Assembly (NCBI GenBank): GCA_045537065.1 | Contig: JAZSOT010000060.1 | Span: forward strand, 1 to 18,619 | Reading direction: 5' to 3' | DNA length: 18,619 nucleotides | Source of the DNA: RGIG8709 sp045537065 | Lineage (GTDB): Bacteria; Bacillota; Clostridia; Monoglobales; Monoglobaceae | In this document: positions 1 to 6,892 of the stretch, in pieces | Numbering within the stretch: position 1 is the first letter of the stretch | Layout of the letters: each line of letters opens with the position of its first letter | Made by a program: the position numbers and the translations under genes | The notes under the pieces: generated by a model | Told to the model about the DNA's origin: nothing | The model's database searches: none | Seen by the model: the letters and a program-made list of their open reading frames with translations, nothing else

Positions 1-1
1 T

Positions 2-1030
2 CGTACCGTGTTGACCTGTCGTTCCCACATTGGTGTTTGTGCGAAGTGTTACGGTGCAAACATGGCTACCGGCGATGCAGTTCAGGTAGGTGAAGCTGTT
101 GGTATCATCGCAGCACAGTCTATCGGTGAGCCTGGTACACAGCTTACAATGAGAACATTCCATACCGGTGGTGTTGCGGGTGACGATATCACACAGGGTC
201 TTCCTCGTGTAGAAGAATTGTTCGAAGCAAGAAAGCCTAAGGGACTTGCAATCATTGCTGAGTTTGGCGGTAAGGCTGAAATCAGAGATACTAAGAAGAA
301 ACGTGAAGTTGTTATCACAGATGACGAAGGTAACACAAAGGCATACCTTATTCCTTACGGTTCCCGTATCAAAGTAACAGACGGACAGATGCTTGAAGCC
401 GGTGATGAACTGACTGAAGGTAGCGTAAATCCACACGATCTTCTTAAGATTAAAGGTATCCGTGCTGTTCAGGACTATATGCTTCGCGAAGTACAGAGAG
501 TATATCGTCTGCAAGGTGTAGATATTGCAGATAAGCATATCGAAGTTATCGTACGTCAGATGCTCAAGAAGGTTCGTATCGAAAATAACGGAGACACAGA
601 GTTCTTACCGGGTACATTGGTAGATGTTCTTGACTTCGAAGATATGAACGAAGAACTTGTTGCACAGGGCAAAGAGCCTGCAGAAGGAAAACAGGTAATG
701 CTTGGTATCACCAAGGCCGCACTTGCTACAAATTCCTTCATGTCAGCTGCTTCCTTCCAGGAAACAACTAAGGTTCTTACCGAAGCTGCAATCAAAGGAA
801 AGATTGACCCTCTGACAGGTCTTAAGGAAAATGTTATCATCGGTAAGCTCATTCCTGCAGGTACAGGTATGAAGAGATACCGTAACACACTCCTTAGTAC
901 AGACTACGTAACTGAGGTTCCTGAAGTGGAAGAAATGCCTTTAGAGTCTGAAGCAGAAACTATGGTAGAAATGGAAGACGATTTCGACGTGGTTGAAGCA
1001 GAGGAAACTCTCGAGACAGTGGAAGAATAA
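2..1030 (+). CDS. rpoC: RNA polymerase beta' subunit, C-terminal part (5' end outside window)
   Basis: Catalytic beta' subunit of DNA-dependent RNA polymerase; 342 codons of its C-terminal part are visible, and the reading frame is open through the first base of the window, so the true start lies upstream. Seen directly: a C-x6-C-x2-C cluster near the start (CRSHIGVCAKC), which supplies three cysteines of the second zinc site of bacterial beta'; the near-invariant block GIIAAQSIGEPGTQLTMR followed by TFHTGG, which is the trigger-loop region; and the conserved C-terminal block SFQETTKVLTEAAIKGK and later GTGMKRYR. The trigger loop continues directly into the next conserved region without the large insertion found in Gammaproteobacteria, as expected for Firmicutes. 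The protein ends in a strongly acidic tail of about 35 residues. It is followed at once by an intrinsic terminator, so it closes the rpoBC transcript. Confidence 0.97.
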   Translation, partial: RTVLTCRSHIGVCAKCYGANMATGDAVQVGEAVGIIAAQSIGEPGTQLTMRTFHTGGVAGDDITQGLPRVEELFEARKPKGLAIIAEFGGKAEIRDTKKKREVVITDDEGNTKAYLIPYGSRIKVTDGQMLEAGDELTEGSVNPHDLLKIKGIRAVQDYMLREVQRVYRLQGVDIADKHIEVIVRQMLKKVRIENNGDTEFLPGTLVDVLDFEDMNEELVAQGKEPAEGKQVMLGITKAALATNSFMSAASFQETTKVLTEAAIKGKIDPLTGLKENVIIGKLIPAGTGMKRYRNTLLSTDYVTEVPEVEEMPLESEAETMVEMEDDFDVVEAEETLETVEE

Positions 1031-1052
1031 TCCACATTATAATAAGAACAAG

Positions 1053-1089
1053 GCCTTGCTTTGAGAAATCAGAGCAAGGCTTTTCTTTT
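1053..1089 (+). terminator. Intrinsic terminator of rpoC
   Basis: A 12-bp stem (gccttgctttga at 1053-1064 with tcagagcaaggc at 1069-1080, one G-U pair) closes on a GAAA tetraloop and runs into ttttctttt. It lies 22 bases after the rpoC stop codon. This is a textbook Rho-independent terminator that separates the rpo operon from rfbD. Confidence 0.9.
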
Positions 1090-1188
1090 GTTATAAGTTG
1101 GTGATGCAAGAATGAGACATCTATGGTAGAATATACACATGTGAGAGAATCTTCTTTATATATAAGTAGAAAGCAGGAGGGCACATAA

Positions 1189-2034
1189 GTGAGAGTTTTT
1201 GTTACAGGTGTTAAAGGACAGCTTGGATATGATGTAGTAGAAGAATTAAAACGTCGCGGCATGGAAGCGATTGGCGTAGATATAGAAGAAATGGACATCA
1301 CAGATGCCGGAAGTGTGGACGAGGTAATTACAGGGGCAAATCCCGATGCGGTGATTCACTGTGCGGCATATACAGCTGTGGATGCTGCTGAAGATAACGT
1401 GGACCTTTGCAGAAAGGTAAATGCAGACGGACCTATGAATATTGCAAAGGTATGTAAGAAACTTGACATTCCGATGGTTCAGATCAGTACAGATTATGTA
1501 TTTGATGGTCAGGGAACCCGCCCTTGGGAGCCGGACGATGCGTGCGGACCTCTCAGCGTATATGGCCTTACCAAGTATGAAGGAGAACAGGCTGTAATCA
1601 ATACTCTTGAGAAGTTCTTTATCGTGCGAATTGCTTGGGTGTTCGGTGTGAATGGCAAAAACTTTGTAAAGACCATGTTGAACTTGGGACAGACAAGAGA
1701 TCATCTGACAGTGGTAAACGACCAGTTTGGTTCTCCGACTTATACTTATGACTTGGCACGTCTTTTGGTGGATATGGTACAGACAGATAAGTATGGTATT
1801 TATCATGCAACCAATGAAGGCATCTGTACATGGTATGAATTTGCCTGTGAAATTTTCCGTATGGCAGGTATGAATGTCAAGGTAGATCCGGTAACATCCG
1901 ACAATTATCCAACCAAGGCAAAGAGACCGTCCAACAGCCGCATGAGCAAGGACAAACTTACCGAGAACGGTTTTGAAAGATTACCTTCCTGGCAGGATGC
2001 TCTCGAGAGATACTTAAAGGAAATCAAGGCTTAA
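1189..2034 (+). CDS. rfbD: dTDP-4-dehydrorhamnose reductase family protein
   Basis: A 281-residue short-chain dehydrogenase of the RmlD/RfbD family. Family members reduce dTDP-4-dehydro-L-rhamnose to dTDP-L-rhamnose with NAD(P)H in the cytoplasm, the last step of precursor synthesis for rhamnose-containing wall polysaccharides. The start is the GTG at 1189, eight bases after caggagg (1174-1180). Visible motifs: the Rossmann dinucleotide site TGVKGQLG (residues 6-13), HCAAYTAVDAAE (about 58-68), STDYVFDG (about 100-107) with the Ser/Thr contribution, and the catalytic Tyr-x3-Lys YGLTK (125-129). Length matches the family. It stands alone: rfbA, rfbB and rfbC are not nearby, so the dTDP-rhamnose pathway, if complete, is encoded elsewhere. 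The position between rpoC and rpsL is unusual. The stop codon lies in a 12-bp tandem duplication. Specificity for the rhamnose precursor, rather than another 4-keto sugar, is inferred from family only. Confidence 0.9.
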   Translation: MRVFVTGVKGQLGYDVVEELKRRGMEAIGVDIEEMDITDAGSVDEVITGANPDAVIHCAAYTAVDAAEDNVDLCRKVNADGPMNIAKVCKKLDIPMVQISTDYVFDGQGTRPWEPDDACGPLSVYGLTKYEGEQAVINTLEKFFIVRIAWVFGVNGKNFVKTMLNLGQTRDHLTVVNDQFGSPTYTYDLARLLVDMVQTDKYGIYHATNEGICTWYEFACEIFRMAGMNVKVDPVTSDNYPTKAKRPSNSRMSKDKLTENGFERLPSWQDALERYLKEIKA

Positions 2035-2044
2035 ATCAAGGCTT
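2021..2044 (+). repeat. 12-bp perfect tandem duplication across the rfbD stop codon
   Basis: The 12-mer aaatcaaggctt occurs twice with no gap, at 2021-2032 and 2033-2044. The rfbD stop codon (taa, 2032-2034) spans the junction, so the first copy encodes the last residues of the protein and the second is untranslated. It looks like a replication-slippage duplication. Confidence 0.9.
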
Positions 2045-2084
2045 TTCAAAGTGGCGTAAAATACGCTAAAACTCAAAAAATATG

Positions 2085-2113
2085 TTGACAATGCATTTGC
2101 GAGCAATTATACT
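2085..2113 (+). promoter_or_regulatory. Sigma-A promoter of the str operon
   Basis: Consensus -35 ttgaca (2085-2090), a 17-base spacer and -10 tatact (2108-2113). The predicted start is near 2120, which gives a leader of about 165 nt before rpsL. This is among the closest matches to sigma-A consensus in the window, fitting a highly expressed ribosomal operon. The -10 lies in the loop of a 12-bp dyad, described separately. Confidence 0.88.
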
Positions 2114-2141
2114 ATACAAAGTGCCCGCAAATGCATTTTTT
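2090..2141 (+). terminator. 12-bp perfect dyad around the str -10 box; probable rfbD terminator and/or operator
   Basis: The arms aatgcatttgcg (2090-2101) and cgcaaatgcatt (2126-2137) are perfect reverse complements separated by 24 bases that hold the -10 box. The right arm runs into a T-tract (tttttt, 2136-2141). In RNA reading through from rfbD both arms are present and could form a terminator-like hairpin. In RNA started at the str promoter the left arm is absent, so the hairpin cannot form. The sequence shows the dyad and T-tract; the terminator function is inferred, and the 24-base loop is long for a terminator. A DNA-binding operator is the alternative reading. Confidence 0.55.
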
Positions 2142-2144
2142 GTG

Positions 2145-2235
2145 ATGGCGACGAGGCAAACGCCGTTGTGCTCGCACAAAAGGCACTTGCCGACCGCTCA
2201 TCAGACGAGATTGTGAAAGCAATCTCGGCTTTTGT
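2145..2235 (+). promoter_or_regulatory. Structured 5' leader of rpsL with a terminator-like hairpin
   Basis: The leader can fold locally in two places. First, ttgtg-ctcg-cacaa (2166-2179) forms a 5-bp hairpin, which could be enclosed by ggcaa (2155-2159) with ttgcc (2187-2191). Second, cgagattg (2206-2213) pairs perfectly with caatctcg (2220-2227) over a 6-base loop and is followed by gctttt, a weak T-tract ending at 2233. The sequences cgag and ctcg each occur twice in the leader, so alternative pairings are possible. I do not recognise a known ribosomal-protein leader family. Attenuation or autogenous control by a ribosomal protein is inference. Confidence 0.4.
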
Positions 2236-2284
2236 GTGCATAAATTTTCCAAACTATTTTATAATAAGAAAGAGGTGAAACAGA

Positions 2285-2704
2285 ATGCCAACATTTAACC
2301 AGTTAGTAAGAAAAGGACGTCAGACTGCAGTTAAGAAGTCTACAGCACCTGCTTTGCAGAAGGGTTACAACCCTTTGCACAAAAAGGCTACTGATGCTTC
2401 CGCTCCTCAGAAGAGAGGTGTCTGCACAGCTGTTAAGACAGCAACTCCTAAAAAACCTAACTCCGCTCTTAGAAAGATCGCCAGAGTTCGTCTTTCCAAC
2501 GGAATCGAAGTAACAAGCTACATTCCGGGTGAAGGCCACAACTTGCAGGAGCACAGCGTTGTTCTCATCAGAGGTGGTAGAGTTAAAGACTTACCAGGTA
2601 CAAGATACCATGTAATTCGTGGTACACTTGATACTGCGGGAGTCGCTAACAGAAGACAGGCTCGTTCTAAATACGGCGCTAAGAGACCTAAAGATAAGAA
2701 ATAA
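2285..2704 (+). CDS. rpsL: 30S ribosomal protein S12
   Basis: A 139-residue S12, the decoding-centre protein of the small ribosomal subunit. The start ATG at 2285 follows gaggtga (2272-2278) by six bases. The sequence is collinear with Firmicutes S12, including the roughly 14-residue N-terminal insertion (around GYNPLHKKATDA) that E. coli S12 lacks. The decoding loops are intact: TPKKPNSALRK (54-64) and GGRVKDLPGTRYH (97-109). The lysines (K56/K57 and K101) and the proline (P104) at positions linked to streptomycin resistance in other species have the ordinary wild-type residues, so this allele looks streptomycin-sensitive by sequence. First gene of the str operon. Confidence 0.98.
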   Translation: MPTFNQLVRKGRQTAVKKSTAPALQKGYNPLHKKATDASAPQKRGVCTAVKTATPKKPNSALRKIARVRLSNGIEVTSYIPGEGHNLQEHSVVLIRGGRVKDLPGTRYHVIRGTLDTAGVANRRQARSKYGAKRPKDKK

Positions 2705-2863
2705 GCTTTAGGAAGTAACAGTTAGTTTTAGGATGTACCACATAACAGAACTAATTAGTGTTGGGATTCTGATTTAGATTAGACTTTCCGCACGTAACAC
2801 ATGTTAATTAGTAGACACAATGTGAGTACCGATGATTTAATTTATATTAAGGAGGGAAGAACC
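2705..2863 (+). other. rpsL-rpsG intercistronic spacer (159 nt), no confident element
   Basis: No coding signal is convincing here. An in-frame upstream extension of rpsG from an ATG at 2801 exists, but it has no ribosome binding site and adds residues absent from S7 proteins. Weak inverted repeats are present, such as cagaa/ttctg around 2745-2773 and cacat/atgtg near 2797-2824. The related sequences ctaattagtgtt and gttaattagt recur. In E. coli the equivalent spacer carries the S7 repressor site; nothing here lets me assert the same. Confidence 0.4.
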
Positions 2864-3334
2864 GTGCCACGTAAAGGACATATTCAGAAAAGAGATGTAT
2901 TAGCAGATCCTTTATACAACAACAAAGTAGTTACTAAACTTGTTAACAACGTAATGCTCGATGGTAAGAAGGGCGTAGCTCAGAAGATTGTATACGGAGC
3001 ATTTGCTAGAGTAGAAGAAAAAGCTGGTAAGCCTGCACTTGAAGTATTTGAAGAGGCTATGAACAATCTTATGCCTGTACTTGAAGTTAAAGCCAGACGT
3101 ATCGGTGGTGCAACATATCAGGTACCAATCGAAGTAAGACCGGACAGACGTCAGGCTTTAGCACTTCGCTGGTTAACACTGTATTCTCGTAAGAGAGGCG
3201 AGAAAACAATGCAGGATCGTCTTGCTAACGAGATTATGGATGCAGCAAACAATACAGGCGCATCTGTAAAGAAAAAAGAAGATATGCACAAAATGGCAGA
3301 AGCAAACAAAGCGTTTGCTCACTACAGATTCTAA
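2864..3334 (+). CDS. rpsG: 30S ribosomal protein S7
   Basis: A 156-residue S7, the assembly-initiator protein of the 30S head, which binds 16S rRNA and contacts the E site. The start is the GTG at 2864, six bases after aaggaggg (2850-2857); it gives MPRKGHIQKRDV, the usual N-terminus and exactly the usual family length. An ATG at 2801 in the same frame is rejected. Conserved blocks visible: DPLYNNKVVTKLVNNVMLDG near the start, the central VKARRIGGATYQVPIEVRPDRRQ, then LRWL and RKRGEKTM, and the C-terminal MAEANKAFAHYRF. Second gene of the str operon. S7 is the autogenous repressor of this operon in E. coli (established there, not shown here). Confidence 0.98.
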   Translation: MPRKGHIQKRDVLADPLYNNKVVTKLVNNVMLDGKKGVAQKIVYGAFARVEEKAGKPALEVFEEAMNNLMPVLEVKARRIGGATYQVPIEVRPDRRQALALRWLTLYSRKRGEKTMQDRLANEIMDAANNTGASVKKKEDMHKMAEANKAFAHYRF

Positions 3335-3385
3335 TCTATCTGTGGCGTAACTGTGCAACCAGATAAAAATAAGGAGGAAAAGACC

Positions 3386-5500
3386 TTGGCTGGAAGAGCT
3401 TATCCATTAGAGAGAACCAGAAATATCGGTATTATGGCTCATATTGATGCCGGTAAGACTCCTACTACAGAACGTATCTTGTATTATACAGGTATAAATC
3501 ATAAGCTTGGTGAAACCCATGAAGGCGGCGCTACCATGGACTGGATGGAACAGGAGCAGGAACGTGGTATTACTATCACATCTGCTGCAACAACTTGTTT
3601 CTGGGAACCTAAAGAGGGTCCTTATGCCGGTCAGAAGCACAGAGTAAATATCATTGATACTCCCGGACACGTTGACTTTACAGTTGAAGTTCAGCGTTCA
3701 CTAAGAGTACTTGATGGTTCAGTTACAGTTATGTGTGCTAAGGGTGGTGTTGAACCACAGTCAGAAACTGTATGGCGTCAGGCTGATGAATATAAAGTTC
3801 CACGTATGATATTCGTTAACAAAATGGATATTATGGGTGCAGACTTTTATAATGTTGTAAATATGATTCACGAGAGACTTAATGCAAACGGTGTTCCGAT
3901 TCAGCTTCCTATTGGATCTGAAGATACATTCATTGGTATTATCGACCTTATGAACATGGAAGCCGAAGTTTATGAAGATGAACTCGGTCAGAAATACCAT
4001 AAAGAACCAATTCCTGCTGACATGCTTGAAAAAGCAGAAGAATATCGTCAGCAGATGATTGAAGCTATTTGTGAAACAGACGAAGAGCTTTTAGAAAAAT
4101 TATTTAGTGATGAAGAAATCACAGTTAATGAGTTAAAGGCAGCACTCAGAAGAGCAACAATAAACAACGAAATCGTACCTGTTCTTTGTGGAACAGCGTA
4201 TAGAAATAAGGGTGTTCAGTTGCTTCTAGATGCAGTTATCGAATATATGCCTGCTCCAACTGATGTACCAAACATTCAGGGTATCAATCCTGACACAGAA
4301 GAAGCTGACGAAAGACCATCATCAGATGATGCTCCGTTTGCTGCACTTGCATTTAAGATTGCAACAGACCCATTCGTTGGTAAGATTTGTTTCTTCCGTG
4401 TATATTCAGGTACACTTCAGAAGGGTTCACATGTATTGAACTCATGTAAAAATAAGCGTGAAAGAATCGGAAGAATTCTTCAGATGCACGCAAACCACAG
4501 AGAAGATCTTGATATCGTTTATTCCGGTGATATCGCAGCTGCGGTTGGTCTCCAGAATACAACAACAGGTGAAACTCTTTGTGATGAAAAGAATCCTATC
4601 GTCCTTGAGTCAATGAACTTCCCTGAACCGGTTATTCGTGTTGCTATCGAACCGAAAACAAAAGCTGGTCAGGAAAAGATGGGTATTGCTTTAGCAAAGC
4701 TTGCTGAAGAAGATCCAACATTCAAGACTTATACAGATGAAGAAACAGGACAGACAATTATCGCAGGTATGGGTGAGCTTCACCTTGAGATTATAGTTGA
4801 CCGTTTGCTTCGTGAATTTAAAGTTGAAGCAAATGTTGGTAAGCCTCAGGTTTCATATCGTGAAGCATTCAGAAATCCTGTTAACGTTGAGCATAAGTAT
4901 GCTCGTCAGTCAGGTGGTAAAGGTCAGTACGGTCACGTATTGGTTAAGTTTGAACCTCTTGGCGAAGGCGAAGGCTATGTATTTGAAAATCAGGTTGTCG
5001 GCGGTGCTATTCCAAAGGAATATATTCCAGCAGTTGATGCCGGTATTCAGAGCGCAATGCTAAACGGCGTTCTCGCAGGTTATAATGTTGTTGACCTTAA
5101 AGCGACACTTTACGATGGTTCATACCACGAAGTTGACTCATCTGAAATGGCGTTTAAGATTGCAGCATCTATGGCATTTAAGGATGCTATGAGAAAATCT
5201 GACCCTGTACTCAAAGAACCTATCATGCTTGTAAACGTAATCACACCTGACGATTACCTTGGTTTCGTTATCGGTGACTTAAGTTCAAGACGTGGTATGA
5301 TTAAGTGTCAGGAATCTCGTTCAGGCGGTGTAACTCAGGTAACTGCAGATGTTCCGCTTTCAGAGATGTTCGGATATGCAACAGTTCTTCGTTCAGGAAC
5401 ACAGGGCCGTGGACAGTATTCAATGGAACCATCACACTACAGCGAAGTTCCAAAGAGCGTTCAGGAGAAGATTATCAGCGAGAGAACAAAGGCTGAATAA
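3386..5500 (+). CDS. fusA: Translation elongation factor G
   Basis: A 704-residue EF-G, the GTPase that drives tRNA-mRNA translocation on the ribosome and, with RRF, ribosome recycling. The start is the TTG at 3386, eight bases after aaggagg (3371-3377). It gives MAGRAYPLERTRNIGIMAHI, matching the family N-terminus; a GTG at 3353 in the same frame has no ribosome binding site and would add 11 odd residues. GTPase motifs: P-loop AHIDAGKTP (18-26), switch I with RGITITSAATT, DTPGH, and NKMD. Domains II to V follow in the normal order and the C-terminus is complete. One oddity: the residue after the P-loop GKT is Pro (codon cct at 3461-3463), where the great majority of EF-G proteins I know have Thr (GKTTTTE). 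Third gene of the str operon, 51 bases after rpsG. Confidence 0.97.
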   Translation: MAGRAYPLERTRNIGIMAHIDAGKTPTTERILYYTGINHKLGETHEGGATMDWMEQEQERGITITSAATTCFWEPKEGPYAGQKHRVNIIDTPGHVDFTVEVQRSLRVLDGSVTVMCAKGGVEPQSETVWRQADEYKVPRMIFVNKMDIMGADFYNVVNMIHERLNANGVPIQLPIGSEDTFIGIIDLMNMEAEVYEDELGQKYHKEPIPADMLEKAEEYRQQMIEAICETDEELLEKLFSDEEITVNELKAALRRATINNEIVPVLCGTAYRNKGVQLLLDAVIEYMPAPTDVPNIQGINPDTEEADERPSSDDAPFAALAFKIATDPFVGKICFFRVYSGTLQKGSHVLNSCKNKRERIGRILQMHANHREDLDIVYSGDIAAAVGLQNTTTGETLCDEKNPIVLESMNFPEPVIRVAIEPKTKAGQEKMGIALAKLAEEDPTFKTYTDEETGQTIIAGMGELHLEIIVDRLLREFKVEANVGKPQVSYREAFRNPVNVEHKYARQSGGKGQYGHVLVKFEPLGEGEGYVFENQVVGGAIPKEYIPAVDAGIQSAMLNGVLAGYNVVDLKATLYDGSYHEVDSSEMAFKIAASMAFKDAMRKSDPVLKEPIMLVNVITPDDYLGFVIGDLSSRRGMIKCQESRSGGVTQVTADVPLSEMFGYATVLRSGTQGRGQYSMEPSHYSEVPKSVQEKIISERTKAE

Positions 5501-5511
5501 TTCAGCAGAAA

Positions 5512-5537
5512 TTTAAAAAATTATATTATTTTTTAAA
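5512..5537 (+). repeat. GC-free 10-bp inverted repeat between fusA and tuf
   Basis: The arms tttaaaaaat (5512-5521) and attttttaaa (5528-5537) are perfect reverse complements around tatatt. With no G or C the hairpin would be weak in RNA, so terminator function is doubtful. It may act as a bendable AT-rich upstream (UP-like) element for the tuf promoter that starts seven bases downstream. Confidence 0.55.
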
Positions 5538-5543
5538 AAACTA

Positions 5544-5572
5544 TTGAAAACTACTAAATGATGTAGTAAAAT
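5544..5572 (+). promoter_or_regulatory. Sigma-A promoter of tuf
   Basis: -35 ttgaaa (5544-5549), a 17-base spacer and -10 taaaat (5567-5572), with an AT-only tract just upstream. The predicted start is near 5579, about 44 nt before the tuf ATG. A small dyad, actac/gtagt (5550-5554 and 5563-5567), sits in the spacer. The promoter lets tuf be expressed in excess over the upstream str genes, as is common in bacteria. Confidence 0.75.
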
Positions 5573-5622
5573 AGGAATAAGTAAATAATTAACGTTTAAA
5601 TAAAGTTAGGAGGAATTCTAAA

Positions 5623-6825
5623 ATGGCAAAAGCTAAATATGAAAGAACAAAACCGCATGTTAACATCGGTACAATTGGTCACGTTGACCATGGTAAGACA
5701 ACTCTTACTGCTGCAATCACAAAGGTGCTTGCATTATCTGGTAAAGCTCAGTTCGAAGCTTACGATATGATCGATAAAGCTCCGGAAGAAAGAGAAAGAG
5801 GTATCACAATTTCAACAGCTCACGTTGAATATGAAACAGATAACCGTCACTATGCACACGTTGACTGCCCAGGACATGCTGACTACGTTAAGAACATGAT
5901 CACTGGTGCTGCTCAGATGGACGGTGCTATCCTAGTTGTATCATCAGCTGATGGTCCAATGCCTCAGACAAGAGAACACATCCTTCTTTCAAGACAGGTT
6001 GGCGTTCCTTATATCGTAGTATTTATGAATAAAGTTGACCAGGTTGACGATCCAGAACTTCTTGAATTAGTTGAAATGGAAATCAGAGACCTTCTTACAG
6101 AATATGAATTCCCTGGCGACGATACACCTATCGTTAAAGGTTCAGGTCTTAAGGTTCTTGAAAGTGCTTCAACTGATCCTTCAGCTCCAGAATACGCTTG
6201 TATTCTTGAACTTATGGATGCTGTTGACAGCTATATCCCAACACCAGAAAGAAAGAGCGATCTTCCATTCCTTATGCCAGTCGAAGACGTATTCTCAATC
6301 ACAGGCCGTGGTACAGTTGCTACAGGTAGAGTTGAAAGAGGTACTCTTAAAGTTTCTGACGAAGTTGAAATCGTTGGTCTTTCAGATGAAACAAGAAAAG
6401 TTGTTGTTACAGGTATAGAAATGTTCAGAAAGCTTCTTGATGAAGCTGAAGCTGGTGACAACATCGGTGCTCTTCTCCGTGGTGTTCAGAGAAACGAAAT
6501 CGAAAGAGGACAGGTTCTTGCAAAACCAGGAACAATCACACCTCACACAAAGTTTAAGGGCGAAGTTTACGTTCTTACTAAGGAAGAAGGCGGACGTCAT
6601 ACTCCATTCTTCTCAAACTACAGACCACAGTTCTATTTCAGAACAACTGACGTTACAGGTATCATCGCTCTTCCAGAAGGAACAGAAATGTGTATGCCTG
6701 GTGATAACGTAACAATGACTGTTGAACTTACAACACATATCGCTATCGAAGAAGGTCTTCGTTTTGCTATCCGTGAAGGCGGACGTACTGTTGGTTCAGG
6801 TGTCGTTACAGAAATTCTTGGTTAA
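5623..6825 (+). CDS. tuf: Translation elongation factor Tu
   Basis: A 400-residue EF-Tu, the GTPase that brings aminoacyl-tRNA to the ribosomal A site. The ATG at 5623 follows taggagga by about eight bases. GTPase motifs: P-loop GHVDHGKT (19-26), switch I RGITI with Thr62, DCPGH (81-85) with the catalytic His, and NKVD (136-139), where most bacteria have NKCD. Domains II and III are complete: GRGTVATGRVERG, then FRTTDVTG, and the C-terminal EEGLRFAIREGGRTVG. The Ala and Glu of FAIRE, positions mutated in kirromycin-resistant E. coli, are wild type. At 400 residues it is slightly longer than the 393-397 of many species, because of a loop around residues 183-191 (SASTDPSAP). Fourth gene of the str block, with its own promoter and a strong terminator. 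Confidence 0.98.
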   Translation: MAKAKYERTKPHVNIGTIGHVDHGKTTLTAAITKVLALSGKAQFEAYDMIDKAPEERERGITISTAHVEYETDNRHYAHVDCPGHADYVKNMITGAAQMDGAILVVSSADGPMPQTREHILLSRQVGVPYIVVFMNKVDQVDDPELLELVEMEIRDLLTEYEFPGDDTPIVKGSGLKVLESASTDPSAPEYACILELMDAVDSYIPTPERKSDLPFLMPVEDVFSITGRGTVATGRVERGTLKVSDEVEIVGLSDETRKVVVTGIEMFRKLLDEAEAGDNIGALLRGVQRNEIERGQVLAKPGTITPHTKFKGEVYVLTKEEGGRHTPFFSNYRPQFYFRTTDVTGIIALPEGTEMCMPGDNVTMTVELTTHIAIEEGLRFAIREGGRTVGSGVVTEILG

Positions 6826-6846
6826 TTTCTAAATCATAATAAAAAT

Positions 6847-6883
6847 AAAAAAGCTTTTCGGGAAACCGAAAAGCTTTTTTTAT
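6847..6883 (+). terminator. Intrinsic terminator of tuf
   Basis: A perfect GC-capped stem, aaaaaagcttttcgg (6847-6861) with ccgaaaagctttttt (6866-6880), closes on a GAAA tetraloop and is followed by more T. The arms being A-rich and T-rich, it could also work in the opposite direction. It ends the str operon. Confidence 0.95.
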
Positions 6884-6892
6884 TGCTACCTA

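Noticed and set aside
1098..1127. Promoter for rfbD (ttggtg with tatggt, or tagaat)
   Set aside because: The spacing and matches are poor in each combination; nothing strong enough to annotate, although rfbD must have a promoter after the rpoC terminator.
2053..2067. ggcgta-aaa-tacgct hairpin as the rfbD terminator
   Set aside because: Only six pairs including a G-U, and it is followed by A rather than T. The dyad at 2090-2141 is the better candidate.
2801..2863. In-frame N-terminal extension of rpsG from an ATG at 2801
   Set aside because: There is no ribosome binding site before it. The GTG at 2864 has a strong site and gives the exact S7 N-terminus and length.
3301..3319. Perfect 7-bp hairpin agcaaac/gtttgct near the end of rpsG
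   Set aside because: It lies in coding sequence for the conserved S7 C-terminus with no T-tract; most likely a by-product of codons.
3353..3385. GTG start of fusA at 3353
   Set aside because: The aaggagg site lies inside this stretch and serves the TTG at 3386; the extra residues are foreign to EF-G.
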